Assembly (NCBI RefSeq): GCF_003814515.1
Contig: NZ_RKQJ01000001.1
Span: 124,001 to 188,000, forward strand
Source: Salinicoccus roseus
Lineage (GTDB): Bacteria > Bacillota > Bacilli > Staphylococcales > Salinicoccaceae
DNA: 64,000 nucleotides
Direction of reading: 5' to 3'
The notes below the pieces were generated by a model that was given only the letters and a program-made list of their open reading frames with translations, made no database searches and was not told where the DNA came from. Of this stretch, positions 43,739 through 53,608 are shown piece after piece. Numbering within the stretch: the stretch's first letter is position 1; each line of letters opens with the position of its first letter. The position numbers and the translations under genes are program-made.

Positions 43739-44050
43739 ATGTCAAATATTGATTATAAGAAGATTTCTGATCAGCCTGAATTCGAGGCGCTTCTCAGAAA
43801 GCGGAATAAGTTCATTCTGCCGATCAGCATCTTCTTCATCATCGCTACGCTTATTTTTCCGGTACTGACGGGATACACCAACCTGCTCAATTATGAGGCG
43901 TTCGGTAACATTTCATGGGCGTGGATCTACGCAATTATGCTTTTCATCATGGTCTGGACACTTGTCACGATCTACATGAAAAGGGCGAAGGAGTTCGACA
44001 AGGAAGCCGATGAAATCATCAGAAAGTACAGGGAAGGGGAATACAAATGA
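43739..44050 (+). CDS. DUF485 membrane protein, symporter partner
   Basis: The 103-residue protein has two membrane helices (about 27-46 and 61-80) and a charged C-terminal tail, the layout of DUF485 (YjcH-like) proteins that accompany acetate/solute:cation symporters. The stop overlaps the symporter start (ATGA), so the two are translationally coupled. AAGGGGG precedes the ATG. It probably assists or stabilises the symporter. Confidence 0.88.
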   Translation: MSNIDYKKISDQPEFEALLRKRNKFILPISIFFIIATLIFPVLTGYTNLLNYEAFGNISWAWIYAIMLFIMVWTLVTIYMKRAKEFDKEADEIIRKYREGEYK

Positions 44051-45594
44051 ATTTAACAGTCATCATCATGTTCCTGGTGTTTGTTGGGGCAACATTGGTA
44101 ATTACATATTTTGCTTCCAAGCGCACACAGTCCACGAATGACTTCTATACCGCAGGCGGAGGCCTGACAGGCTGGCAGAACGGCCTGGCAATTTCAGGTG
44201 ACTATCTGTCAGCGGCTTCATTTCTGGGTATCGCCGGTGCAATCGCCCTGTGGGGATTTGATGGGTTCTTCTATAGTGTGGGCTATCTGACGGCCTATCT
44301 GGTCGTTCTTTATATAGTCGCAGAACCACTCAGGAATCTGGGTAAATACACAGTTGCGGATATGATAGCCGCAAGGTTTGAAATGAAGAAAGTTCGGGCC
44401 TTTGCTGCCCTTTCATCCATCACGATCGTCATCTTCTATATGCTTGCCCAGCTTGTCGGCGCAGGCGCACTGATACAGCTTCTATTTGATATACCATACA
44501 GTATCTCAGTCATCCTTGTGGGTATCATGATGACGATCTATGTACTGTTCGGCGGAATGACGGCGACGAGCTGGGTGCAGATGGTCAAGGCGGTACTGCT
44601 CATGATCGGTACCCTCATCATCTCTTTTCTGGTACTGCTCAACTTCAACTTCAATATATTCACGATGTTCGGGGAGATGAAGAACGTTACGGCACCGGAA
44701 TTGGAAGGTCCATTCCTCAACCCGGGATCCCAGGGCAGTTCGCCCCTCAATAACATTTCACTCATCGTCGCGCTGCTGTTCGGTACTGCAGGGCTGCCGC
44801 ACATCCTCATGAGATTCTTCACCGTCAAGGATGCGAAGACGGCGAGGAGTTCCGTCATGTGGGCAACCTGGATCATAGGGATCTTCTACATCCTGACGAT
44901 CTTCCTCGGTTTCGGCGCTGCTGCACTGTTGACGCGTGAAGAGATCATCGCTGCGAACCCTGCAGGCAACATGGCTGCACCGCTCCTTGCTGAAAGGCTT
45001 GGGGGAGACTTCCTCATGTCCTTCGTCGCCGCGGTCGCATTCGCAACGATCCTCGCTGTAGTAGCCGGGCTGGTGCTCTCCGGTGCAAGTGCATTTGCAC
45101 ATGATATATACGGCCAGGTGATAAAGAAGGGCAAGATGACGGATAAGGAGCAGATGCTTGCCGCAAGGACAGCAGCTTTGAGCGTCAGCATACTGTCCAT
45201 AATCCTTGCGCTCTTCGCGCAGAACCAGAACGTGGCATTCCTGGTATCGCTGGCATTCTGTGTGGCCGCCAGTGCGAACCTTCCTGTCATCATCTATACG
45301 ATCTTCTGGAAGCGTTTCAACACCCAGGGGGCGATCGCCGGAATCATCACCGGCCTTGTCGTATCACTTGTACTCGTCATACTGAGTCCGAATGTAATGG
45401 ACCCATCCGGGAATGCGTTCATTGCCATGGAACCGATCTTCCCATTGGATAACCCTGCACTGATTTCTGTACCTGCAGGCTTCATCGGTGCTTTCCTCGG
45501 GACGTTCCTCGGCAAGGCGGAGTCCCATGAGAAGTATCGGGAGGTCAAGGTCAAATCGGTCACGGGCATATCCACTTCGGATGTATCCCACTAA
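44047..45594 (+). CDS. Solute:cation symporter, acetate permease-like (SSS family)
   Basis: The 515-residue protein has about thirteen membrane segments and the sodium-solute symporter motif pattern: STNDFYTAGGGLTGWQNGLA and SGDYLSAASFLGIAGA near the N-terminus, and LFGTAGLPHILMRFFTV in the middle. With DUF485 it matches the ActP (YjcG) acetate/glycolate or related monocarboxylate group. It likely imports acetate or another short carboxylate with sodium. A cre site upstream suggests repression by preferred sugars, which fits with ackA elsewhere in the window. Confidence 0.88.
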   Translation: MNLTVIIMFLVFVGATLVITYFASKRTQSTNDFYTAGGGLTGWQNGLAISGDYLSAASFLGIAGAIALWGFDGFFYSVGYLTAYLVVLYIVAEPLRNLGKYTVADMIAARFEMKKVRAFAALSSITIVIFYMLAQLVGAGALIQLLFDIPYSISVILVGIMMTIYVLFGGMTATSWVQMVKAVLLMIGTLIISFLVLLNFNFNIFTMFGEMKNVTAPELEGPFLNPGSQGSSPLNNISLIVALLFGTAGLPHILMRFFTVKDAKTARSSVMWATWIIGIFYILTIFLGFGAAALLTREEIIAANPAGNMAAPLLAERLGGDFLMSFVAAVAFATILAVVAGLVLSGASAFAHDIYGQVIKKGKMTDKEQMLAARTAALSVSILSIILALFAQNQNVAFLVSLAFCVAASANLPVIIYTIFWKRFNTQGAIAGIITGLVVSLVLVILSPNVMDPSGNAFIAMEPIFPLDNPALISVPAGFIGAFLGTFLGKAESHEKYREVKVKSVTGISTSDVSH

Positions 45595-45644
45595 ATATAA
45601 GGTTAACTTATATGAATCAATAAGATAATTAATTGTTTCTTATG

Positions 45645-45676
45645 AAAGCGGTAATTCTTACAGATTACCGCTTTTT
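45645..45676 (+). terminator. Terminator of symporter operon
   Basis: AAAGCGGTAAT (45645-45655) pairs with ATTACCGCTTT (45664-45674) around an 8-nt loop, followed by TT. Confidence 0.85.
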
Positions 45677-45745
45677 CCTTTGTGTAAGGGCTTTCGAGCA
45701 TGATAACGGTAGGTTTTTCACAATATAATATATTTTCTTGATTTA

Positions 45746-45773
45746 TTCACAAAGTTCTTGAATTTGATATAAT
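45746..45773 (+). promoter_or_regulatory. Promoter of citZ-icd-mdh
   Basis: TTCACA (45746-45751) and TATAAT (45768-45773) are spaced by 16 bp, with an extended -10 TG at 45765-45766. Transcription would start about 45 bp before citZ. Confidence 0.65.
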
Positions 45774-45825
45774 GGGGTAGAAGCCGAAGTGGCTATTCTA
45801 TGAATTAATAAGAAGGAGAGTCAAT

Positions 45826-46941
45826 ATGTCTGACAAAAAAGGTTTAGAAGGTATTGTAGCGGCCGAGTCCCGCATCAGCTCCATCATTGGTTCACAGCTG
45901 ACTTATTGTGGCTATGAAATCGATGACCTTGCTGAAAATGCATTGTTCGAGGAAGTCGTCTTCCTGCTTTGGAACGATAGGCTCCCGAACCAATCAGAAC
46001 TGGATGATTTCCAGGCGAAACTATTCGAGCATATGACACTCAACCCGAGAGTCTACACTCATTTCGAAGAATATGCTGCAGATAAGGTCCACCCGATGAC
46101 GGGCATCCGTACTGCACTGTCATACCTTGCGCATTTCGACCCGAATGCTGAAGATATGAGCGAAGAGGCGAACCAGGAAAAGGCGATCCGCATCCAGGCG
46201 AAGGTTGCATCCCTCGTTTCTGCATTCTCAAGGATCCGCAACGGTCAGGAAGTCGTGAAGCCGAAGGAAGGCCTGAGCTATGCAGCCAACTTCCTGTATA
46301 TGCTTAATGGGGAAGAACCGAATGACACTGAAGTTGAAGCGATGAACAAGGCGCTTGTACTTCACGCGGACCATGAGCTGAATGCCTCCACATTCACTGC
46401 ACGTGTATGTGTAGCGACATTGTCCGATGTATATTCCGGTGTTACTGCGGCAGCCGGTGCCTTGAAGGGGCCGCTCCATGGTGGCGCCAACGAACGTGTG
46501 ATGAAGATGCTTTCTGAAATCGACTCCTCTGACGATGTGGAAGACTACCTCAAAGAGAAATTCGAGAACAAGGAAAAAATCATGGGCATGGGCCACCGTG
46601 TATACAAAGAAGGGGATCCACGCGCCAAATACTTGAGGGACATGTCCAAGAAGCTGACAGAACAGATCGGCGAACCGGACCTCTACGAAAAGTCCATCAA
46701 GATAGCTGAAATCGTAGAGAAGGAGAAAGGGCTCCTTCCAAACGTCGACTTCTTCAGTGCATCCGTCTATCACTCGCTCGGCATCGATCACGACCTGTTT
46801 ACACCGATCTTTGCGATGAGCCGTGTTTCCGGATGGCTTGCACACATCCTTGAACAGTATCAGGACAACCGTCTGATCAGGCCAAGAGCAGAATATGTTG
46901 GCCAGACTGACAGGAAATACGAACCGATTGAAGAAAGATAA
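45826..46941 (+). CDS. citZ: Citrate synthase
   Basis: The 371-residue short-type enzyme has the catalytic histidines in GPLHGGANERV and GMGHRVYKEGDPRAKYL and the aspartate region NVDFFSASVYHSLGI. It condenses acetyl-CoA and oxaloacetate to citrate. AAGGAGAG precedes the ATG. icd starts 34 bp after the stop and mdh follows, giving the conserved citZ-icd-mdh operon. A weak cre-like sequence lies further upstream but is not convincing. Confidence 0.97.
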   Translation: MSDKKGLEGIVAAESRISSIIGSQLTYCGYEIDDLAENALFEEVVFLLWNDRLPNQSELDDFQAKLFEHMTLNPRVYTHFEEYAADKVHPMTGIRTALSYLAHFDPNAEDMSEEANQEKAIRIQAKVASLVSAFSRIRNGQEVVKPKEGLSYAANFLYMLNGEEPNDTEVEAMNKALVLHADHELNASTFTARVCVATLSDVYSGVTAAAGALKGPLHGGANERVMKMLSEIDSSDDVEDYLKEKFENKEKIMGMGHRVYKEGDPRAKYLRDMSKKLTEQIGEPDLYEKSIKIAEIVEKEKGLLPNVDFFSASVYHSLGIDHDLFTPIFAMSRVSGWLAHILEQYQDNRLIRPRAEYVGQTDRKYEPIEER

Positions 46942-46975
46942 ATGATCAAGATAAATAATTGGAGGAATAAATTCT

Positions 46976-48241
46976 ATGGCTAGTCAAAAAATCACTACAG
47001 ACAACGGGGTACTCAACGTACCGGATCAACCTGTCATTCCATTCATCGAAGGGGACGGCATCGGCCCTGACATCTGGAGCGCAGCAAGCAAAGTGCTTGA
47101 TGCAGCAGTTGAGAAAGCATACGACGGCAAAAAAGGCATCGAATGGAAGGAAGTTCTTGCGGGACAGAAAGCCTACGACAAGACTGGCGAATGGCTGCCG
47201 CAGGAAACGCTCGATACAATCGATGAATACCTGCTGGCCATCAAAGGCCCATTGACAACGCCAATCGGCGGCGGCATCCGTTCCCTCAACGTTGCGTTGA
47301 GACAGGAATTGGATCTCTTCACTTGCCTTCGTCCGGTAAGGTATTTCGAAGGCGTACCTTCCCCGCTGAAGCGTCCGGAAGAGACTGACATGGTCATTTT
47401 CCGTGAAAACACTGAAGATATCTATGCGGGCATTGAATTCCAGGAAGGTACTGATGATGTCAAGAAAGTCATCGATTTCCTGCAGAATGAAATGGGTGCA
47501 AAAAATATCCGTTTCCCTGAAACTTCCGGAATCGGCATCAAGCCAGTATCCAAAGAAGGAACGGAAAGGCTCGTCCGCTCTGCGATCAACTATGCGATCG
47601 ACAACAACCGTCCGTCTGTAACGCTTGTCCACAAAGGGAACATCATGAAGTTCACTGAAGGGGCATTCAAGGCATGGGGCTATGACCTCGCTGAGCGCGA
47701 ATTCGGAGATAAGGTCTTCACATGGAAAGAATATGACAAGATCGTCGAAGATGAAGGCAGAGAAGCAGCTGACAAAGCGCAGTCTGAAGCTGAAGCAGCA
47801 GGCAGGATCGTCATCAAGGACGCAATTGCAGACATCTTCCTGCAGCAGATCCTCACACGTCCGAAAGATTTCGGTGTCGTAGCAACGATGAACCTGAACG
47901 GCGACTATGTTTCTGATGCACTTGCAGCGCAAGTCGGCGGAATCGGCATTGCACCTGGTGCAAACATCAACTACGAGACTGGCCATGCCATCTTCGAGGC
48001 GACACATGGTACTGCACCTAAATATGCAGGACAAGATAAGGTGAACCCTTCTTCAGTCATCCTCTCCGGCGTATTGATGCTTGAGCATATCGGATGGCAG
48101 GAAGCAGCCGACCTCATCACCAAATCAATGGAGAAGACGATTGCTTCCAAAGTGGTCACTTACGACTTTGCACGTCTGATGGATGGCGCAACAGAAGTGA
48201 AATGTTCCGAATTCGGAGATGAACTGATCAAAAACATGTAA
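46976..48241 (+). CDS. icd: Isocitrate dehydrogenase (NADP)
   Basis: The 421-residue enzyme has the isocitrate-binding [17 protein letters not shown] and [14 protein letters not shown], and [17 protein letters not shown] with [16 protein letters not shown] near the C-terminus, where the cofactor-binding residues lie. It oxidatively decarboxylates isocitrate to 2-oxoglutarate. The Ser in GGIRS is the site phosphorylated in enterobacteria; no AceK is seen here. GGAGGAAT precedes the ATG. Second gene of the TCA operon. Confidence 0.97.
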   Translation: MASQKITTDNGVLNVPDQPVIPFIEGDGIGPDIWSAASKVLDAAVEKAYDGKKGIEWKEVLAGQKAYDKTGEWLPQETLDTIDEYLLAIKGPLTTPIGGGIRSLNVALRQELDLFTCLRPVRYFEGVPSPLKRPEETDMVIFRENTEDIYAGIEFQEGTDDVKKVIDFLQNEMGAKNIRFPETSGIGIKPVSKEGTERLVRSAINYAIDNNRPSVTLVHKGNIMKFTEGAFKAWGYDLAEREFGDKVFTWKEYDKIVEDEGREAADKAQSEAEAAGRIVIKDAIADIFLQQILTRPKDFGVVATMNLNGDYVSDALAAQVGGIGIAPGANINYETGHAIFEATHGTAPKYAGQDKVNPSSVILSGVLMLEHIGWQEAADLITKSMEKTIASKVVTYDFARLMDGATEVKCSEFGDELIKNM

Positions 48242-48271
48242 TCATGTTTGATGACAAGGAGCGTGGACAGC

Positions 48272-49204
48272 ATGAACAGGAAGAAGATTTCAGTCATCGG
48301 TGCCGGTTTCACCGGTGCCACGACAGCTTTCATCGCTGCATCAAAAGCATTGGGTGATGTTGTACTGGTTGATGTCCCACAGGCAGAAGACCCGACCCGG
48401 GGCAAGGCGTTGGATATGTCTGAAGCGGCACCTGTACTCGGTGTGGATGTGGATATTACAGGTACGTGCGACTATGAAGACACAAAAGACTCCGACATCG
48501 TCATCATCACAGCAGGCATAGCAAGAAAGCCGGGCATGAGCAGGGATGATCTTGTGAAGACCAACCAGAAGGTGATGTCTGCGGTCACACGTGACATCGT
48601 CAAATATTCACCGGACTGCTCAATCCTCGTCCTGACCAACCCGGTGGATGCCATGACCTATACTGTATACAAGGAGTCGGGCTTCCCTAAGAACAGGGTG
48701 ATCGGCCAATCCGGTGTTCTTGACACGGCAAGGTTCAGAACATTCATCGCCGAAGAGCTGAAGCTCTCCGTGCAGGATGTGCAGGGCTTCGTGCTCGGCG
48801 GCCATGGTGATGATATGGTGCCATTGATACGCTATTCAAACGTAGGGGGCGTCCCTCTTACAAGCCTGCTTAGCCAGGATAAGATCGATGCCATCATCGA
48901 ACGTACACGGAAGGGTGGGGCGGAAATCGTCAACCTGCTGGGCAGTGGTTCTGCATATTATGCGCCTGCCGCAGCTCTTGTGGAAATGGCCGAAGCCATC
49001 CTTTCGGATCAGAAACGCGTACTTCCGGCAATCGCATACCTTGAAGGTGAGTACGGCTATGAGGACATCTATCTCGGAGTGCCTACAGTGCTTGGTGCAG
49101 AGGGTATCGAGCGCATCATTGAACTGGAACTGACCGACGAAGAAAAGAGCGAGCTGGATAAATCCAGGGACTCTGTGACGAATGTCATGAACATGTTGAA
49201 ATAA
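48272..49204 (+). CDS. mdh: Malate dehydrogenase (LDH-like)
   Basis: The 310-residue protein starts [20 protein letters not shown] and contains [17 protein letters not shown] (Asp after strand 2 for NAD), [15 protein letters not shown], the substrate loop, and [13 protein letters not shown] with the catalytic histidine. It interconverts malate and oxaloacetate. ATG 48272 has AAGGAG 10 bp upstream; the in-frame ATG codons at 48248 lack a ribosome binding site. Third gene of the operon, 30 bp after icd, with a hairpin terminator after it. Confidence 0.95.
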   Translation: MNRKKISVIGAGFTGATTAFIAASKALGDVVLVDVPQAEDPTRGKALDMSEAAPVLGVDVDITGTCDYEDTKDSDIVIITAGIARKPGMSRDDLVKTNQKVMSAVTRDIVKYSPDCSILVLTNPVDAMTYTVYKESGFPKNRVIGQSGVLDTARFRTFIAEELKLSVQDVQGFVLGGHGDDMVPLIRYSNVGGVPLTSLLSQDKIDAIIERTRKGGAEIVNLLGSGSAYYAPAAALVEMAEAILSDQKRVLPAIAYLEGEYGYEDIYLGVPTVLGAEGIERIIELELTDEEKSELDKSRDSVTNVMNMLK

Positions 49205-49237
49205 TATTTGTAAAATTCAAGTACGGGTATTATACTG

Positions 49238-49263
49238 AAAAGGCTGCCAATTGGCGGCTTTTT
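49238..49263 (+). terminator. Terminator of citZ-icd-mdh
   Basis: AAAAGGCTGCC (49238-49248) and GGCGGCTTTTT (49253-49263) form a stem with wobble pairs around AATT. Confidence 0.7.
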
Positions 49264-49298
49264 CGGTTTATATTTTTTAATGGGAGGAAATTTTTGGA

Positions 49299-50876
49299 AT
49301 GGAAAATGGTAGGAAGAAAAATGGTATTTTTCAGAAATTTCTTGATTTTGTAGAGTGGCTTGGCAATAAGCTGCCTCACCCGGTAACCCTGTTTGCGCTG
49401 CTTGCAGCGTTGACTCTGGTAGCATCCGCCGTTTTGGCGATGTTCGAGATTACGGTGGAACACCCGGGAGAAGATCAGGAAACTGTTTCAATCAACAATC
49501 TGCTGGACAGTGAAGGAATAAGCTACATATTCTCAAGCATGACCGACAACTTCATCAATTTTGCGCCGCTTGGCGTAGTACTTGTCACGATGCTTGGGAT
49601 AGGTGTTGCTGAAAGGTCCGGACTGATCAGTGCTGCATTGCGCGGCTTCGTGCTGTCCATACCGAAGCAGCTGATCACTGCCGGGCTGGTATTTGCCGGC
49701 ATCATGTCATCGCTTGCATCTGATGCAGGATATGTCGTGCTGCCGCCGCTTGGGGCGGTGCTGTTCCTCGCGCTGGGAAGGCATCCGCTGGCAGGACTTG
49801 CAGCAGCATTTGCCGGTGTTTCTGCCGGCTTCTCTGCCAACCTGCTCCTCAGCGGAACAGACGCGATGCTTGCGGAACTTTCGATCGCAGCTGCATCAGT
49901 CATAGATCCCCAATATGCAGAGGGCATGAACGTGGCGATGAACTACTTCTTCATTGCAGCGAGTGTGTTCCTGCTCACGCTTGTAGGGTGGTTCGTCTCA
50001 GATAAGATCGTCGAGCCGAGGCTTGGAAAGTTTAATCCACAGAACGGCGATTCGACTGCAGTGGAGAACACTGATGATATGAACCCGCTCAAACCTGTCG
50101 AGAAGAAAGGTCTGATCTGGGCAATCGTTTCAGCGGTTGTGGGCATTGGACTCGCACTGCTTCTCGTCGTACTGCCGAACTCACCGATGCGCGGTGACGA
50201 TTCAATCGGCAGCTACATGGACACCATCGTCCAATCACCATTCATGAGTGATGGGCTGGTGCCGGTCATTGCGATCCTCTTCTTCATACCGGGGCTCGTC
50301 TATGGACTGATCACACGCAGCATCAAGAACGACAAAGATGTCGCCAACCAGATGACCGAAACGATGGCTGCCATGGGCATGTTCATCGTCCTGGCATTCA
50401 CTGCCGGACAGTTCGTTGCATACTTCGCAGAATCCAACATCGGCCTCGTAATCGGCGTGTATGGTGCAGAGCTGCTTGAAGCACTCAACCTTACCGGCAT
50501 TCCATTGATCATCGGCTTCATGTTCGTAACGGCCGTGGTCAACCTCTTCATCGGAAGTGCCAGCGCCAAATGGGCGATGATGGCACCGATATTCGTGCCG
50601 ATCATGATGCAGCTCGGATATTCTCCGGAACTGACGACCATGGCATACCGTGTTGCGGATTCATCCACGAACATCATCACACCACTGATGACATACTTTG
50701 CGATCATCATCGCCTTTGCCCAGCAGTACGATAAGAACATCGGAATTGGTACACTGATTTCCGTCATGCTGCCATATTCCATCTTCTTCTTCGTTACATG
50801 GGCACTCATGCTCATCGTATGGATGCTTTTCGGAATTCCGCTCGGACCGAATGCACCAATCGAATATACCGGATAA
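49299..50876 (+). CDS. AbgT family transporter
   Basis: The 525-residue membrane protein has about eleven to thirteen hydrophobic segments and the AbgT/MtrF layout: WLGNKLPHPVTLFALLAAL at the N-terminus, SSLASDAGYVVLPPLGAVLF and NLLLSGTDAML in the first hairpin region, and SASAKWAMMAPIFVPIMMQL with DSSTNIITPLMTYF in the second. Relatives import p-aminobenzoyl-glutamate or export sulfonamides. It is a single gene between mdh and polA. The amidohydrolase gene usual in AbgT operons is not adjacent here, though an M20D gene lies at 11010. GGGAGGAAA precedes the ATG by about 11 bp. Confidence 0.9.
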   Translation: MENGRKKNGIFQKFLDFVEWLGNKLPHPVTLFALLAALTLVASAVLAMFEITVEHPGEDQETVSINNLLDSEGISYIFSSMTDNFINFAPLGVVLVTMLGIGVAERSGLISAALRGFVLSIPKQLITAGLVFAGIMSSLASDAGYVVLPPLGAVLFLALGRHPLAGLAAAFAGVSAGFSANLLLSGTDAMLAELSIAAASVIDPQYAEGMNVAMNYFFIAASVFLLTLVGWFVSDKIVEPRLGKFNPQNGDSTAVENTDDMNPLKPVEKKGLIWAIVSAVVGIGLALLLVVLPNSPMRGDDSIGSYMDTIVQSPFMSDGLVPVIAILFFIPGLVYGLITRSIKNDKDVANQMTETMAAMGMFIVLAFTAGQFVAYFAESNIGLVIGVYGAELLEALNLTGIPLIIGFMFVTAVVNLFIGSASAKWAMMAPIFVPIMMQLGYSPELTTMAYRVADSSTNIITPLMTYFAIIIAFAQQYDKNIGIGTLISVMLPYSIFFFVTWALMLIVWMLFGIPLGPNAPIEYTG

Positions 50877-50880
50877 CAAC

Positions 50881-50908
50881 AAGGCGCAGCCCAGGCTGCG
50901 CCTTTTTC
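50881..50908 (+). terminator. Terminator of AbgT gene
   Basis: AAGGCGCAGC (50881-50890) pairs with GCTGCGCCTT (50895-50904) around CCAG, followed by TTT. Confidence 0.85.
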
Positions 50909-50999
50909 TATGGATTAAACCGCCCTGGAAATGTATAATCTGATATGAAGAGGCTGAGTTGGAGCGGCCGGGACGATTCAGCAGAGAGGAGATATTATA

Positions 51000-53600
51000 A
51001 TGAAGAAACTGATTCTGATAGATGGAAACAGCGTCGCTTTCCGTGCATTCTATGGACTGCCGCTGTTGAGCAACCAGAGCGGCCTGCATACGAATGCCAT
51101 TTTCGGCTACGCAAGGCTTTTGGAGAAATTGATTGCAGATGAGGCACCCACCCATTTCCTCGTTGCCTTCGATGCAGGAAAATCAACTTTCCGGCATAAG
51201 CAGTACGAAGAGTACAAGGGGGGCAGGCAGAAGATGCCGCCTGAACTGGGTGAACAGCTCGCCCCGATCCGCAGACTGATCGATGCGTACGGCATCAAAA
51301 GGTATGAACTGGACGAATATGAAGCGGACGACATCATCGGTACCATGAGCAGGAAAGCGGATGAAGAAGGCTTCGAAACGATCATCATCACCGGAGACAG
51401 GGACCTCACCCAGCTGGCCAGTGCCAATACGGTCATCTATTATACGAAGAAGGGCATATCGGATATCGATAAATACACCCCGGAATATATCGAGGAGATA
51501 TATGGACTCGATCCGGAACAGATCGTCGATCTGAAGGGCCTGATGGGGGACAAGTCCGATAATATACCTGGCGTGCCGGGCGTAGGCGAAAAGACGGCGC
51601 TTAAACTGCTCAAGAATCATGGCAGTGTGGAAGAAGTGCTGGAGCATCTGGATGAAGTCAAAGGGAAGAAGCTCAAGGAGAACCTCACTGCACACAAAGA
51701 GGATGCACTGATGAGCAAATCCCTCGCTACCATCCACCGTGCCGTGCCCGTCGATTTCGGAATGGACGACCTGAAATTCACTAATGATAATGAACAGGAG
51801 AAGTATGAACTCTTCAAGGAGCTTGAGTTCGACTCCCTGCTCAAGAACATGGAAGCCAGTGAAACGGAAGACAAGGTCGAGTTTTCCGACGAACGTGTGA
51901 CGGACATGGAGGCGCTTCGGGAGGATATATCCTTCCATCTGGAAGTGCGGGCGGACAACTACCTGGTCCACAAGCCGGAATATGTTGCGGCCACCGATGG
52001 TGAACGCACTTTCGTCAGCCATATGGATGATGTGGATCCAGGGCAGCTTGAAAGTTTCCTTGAGTCTAGAAGCACGATCAATGTGTATGACATCAAGCGC
52101 CAGATGGGTCTTCTCAGGCACCTGGACATCCATTTTCAGGATTTCGATCATGACATCATGCTGGGCAGCTTCCTGCTTGATCCGTCCAAGAAGATCATCG
52201 ACGTAGCAGAGACGGCGGCCCAGTTCAACATCAATATAGACAGTGATGACTATCACTACGGCAAGGGACGCAATGCCAAGGAACCGACGGGGGAGGCGCA
52301 TTTCAAGTTCCTGAATGACAAGGTCATGGCTGTGCATAACGTGAGGAACAAAATGGATACTTCATTGGCAGAGGATGAAATGCTCGATCTGTGGAAAGAT
52401 CTCGAAATTCCCCTGGCCAAAGTCCTTTCCGAGATGGAATACCGCGGCATCAGGGTGGATGCTTCACGCCTCAAGGAAATGGAGTCGGGAATAAAGGAAC
52501 GGCTCGAGGAAATAGAAGAACGGATTTATACACTTGCAGGTGAGGAATTCAACATCAACTCGCCGAAGCAGCTCGGCCACATCCTTTTTGAAAAGCTGGA
52601 GCTTCCGGTCATCAAAAAGACGAAGACGGGCTATTCGACAGCAGTCGATGTACTGGAAGAGCTTCAGGATAAGCATGAGATCATCAAATATCTCCTGGAT
52701 TACCGGACCCTCGCAAAACTCCAGTCCACCTACGTCGTCGGGCTCCAGGGGGAGATAAAGGAAGATTCGAAGATCCACACGCGCTTCAACCAGACGCTGG
52801 CACAGACGGGCCGTCTGTCATCCGTGGAACCGAACCTCCAGAACATACCCATCCGTATAGATGAGGGCAGGCGGATCAGGAAGGCATTCGTCCCAAAGGA
52901 TGATGCGCACGTACTGCTGGCGCTCGACTATTCTCAGATTGAACTGCGGGTGCTTGCACACATCACAGGGGACGAGACGATGACAAGCGCATTTACGAGT
53001 GATACTGACATCCACACAAAAACGGCAATGGAAGTCTTCAATGTGGAGCGTGAGGATGTCACATCCGAGATGCGGCGGAACGCCAAGGCCGTGAATTTCG
53101 GCATCGTCTACGGCATCAGCGATTATGGTCTCAGCCAGAACCTCGGCATCACACGCAAGGAGGCCAAGACGTTCATCGACAATTACCTGGATTCCTTCCC
53201 TGAGGTGAAGGGCTTCATGAAGTCCATCGTACAGGATGCCAAACGCGACGGTTATGTGAAGACCCTGCTCAATCGCAGGAGATATATCCCGGATATACAC
53301 AGCCGCAATTTCAATGCGAGAAGCTTTGCGGAACGGACGGCCATGAATTCGCCGATACAGGGAAGTGCGGCGGACATCATCAAACTCGCCATGGTCAAGT
53401 ACGAACAATCGGAAGCAGCACAGAAATTCAACGCCGAATTATTGCTCCAGATCCACGATGAGCTGATCTTCGACATTCCAAGAGATGAAGTGGAAGATTT
53501 CATTCCGGTCATCAAGGAAATCATGGAGAATGCGATGGAACTCCGGGTTCCGCTCAAAGTGGATTATGGATATGGCAATGATTGGTACGAAGTGAAGTAG
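51000..53600 (+). CDS. polA: DNA polymerase I
   Basis: The 866-residue protein has an N-terminal 5' nuclease domain (LILIDGNSVAFRAFYGLP, DEYEADDIIGT, GLMGDKSDNIPGVPGVGEKT), a degenerate 3'-5' exonuclease-like domain without the DxE metal site (as in other Bacillota), and polymerase motifs A (ALDYSQIELRVLAHI), B (RRNAKAVNFGIVYGISDYGL) and C (LLQIHDELIFDIP). It fills gaps and removes RNA primers. GAGAGGAGAT precedes the ATG; TATAAT (50934-50939) with a weak TGGATT is the likely promoter. mutM follows after 8 bp, then coaE. Confidence 0.97.
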   Translation: MKKLILIDGNSVAFRAFYGLPLLSNQSGLHTNAIFGYARLLEKLIADEAPTHFLVAFDAGKSTFRHKQYEEYKGGRQKMPPELGEQLAPIRRLIDAYGIKRYELDEYEADDIIGTMSRKADEEGFETIIITGDRDLTQLASANTVIYYTKKGISDIDKYTPEYIEEIYGLDPEQIVDLKGLMGDKSDNIPGVPGVGEKTALKLLKNHGSVEEVLEHLDEVKGKKLKENLTAHKEDALMSKSLATIHRAVPVDFGMDDLKFTNDNEQEKYELFKELEFDSLLKNMEASETEDKVEFSDERVTDMEALREDISFHLEVRADNYLVHKPEYVAATDGERTFVSHMDDVDPGQLESFLESRSTINVYDIKRQMGLLRHLDIHFQDFDHDIMLGSFLLDPSKKIIDVAETAAQFNINIDSDDYHYGKGRNAKEPTGEAHFKFLNDKVMAVHNVRNKMDTSLAEDEMLDLWKDLEIPLAKVLSEMEYRGIRVDASRLKEMESGIKERLEEIEERIYTLAGEEFNINSPKQLGHILFEKLELPVIKKTKTGYSTAVDVLEELQDKHEIIKYLLDYRTLAKLQSTYVVGLQGEIKEDSKIHTRFNQTLAQTGRLSSVEPNLQNIPIRIDEGRRIRKAFVPKDDAHVLLALDYSQIELRVLAHITGDETMTSAFTSDTDIHTKTAMEVFNVEREDVTSEMRRNAKAVNFGIVYGISDYGLSQNLGITRKEAKTFIDNYLDSFPEVKGFMKSIVQDAKRDGYVKTLLNRRRYIPDIHSRNFNARSFAERTAMNSPIQGSAADIIKLAMVKYEQSEAAQKFNAELLLQIHDELIFDIPRDEVEDFIPVIKEIMENAMELRVPLKVDYGYGNDWYEVK

Positions 53601-53608
53601 GTGAAGAA

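Noticed and set aside
45682-45695. cre-like sequence upstream of citZ
   Set aside because: TGTAAGGGCTTTCG misses the central CG and the last base of the consensus; too weak to call.
46946-48034. Minus-strand open frame of 362 codons opposite icd
   Set aside because: Shadow of icd; Cys- and Phe-rich composition typical for antisense frames, no ribosome binding site.
49207-49236. Possible promoter before the AbgT gene (TTGTAA...TTATAC)
   Set aside because: The hexamers are plausible, but the hairpin just downstream would end the transcript before the gene; not called.
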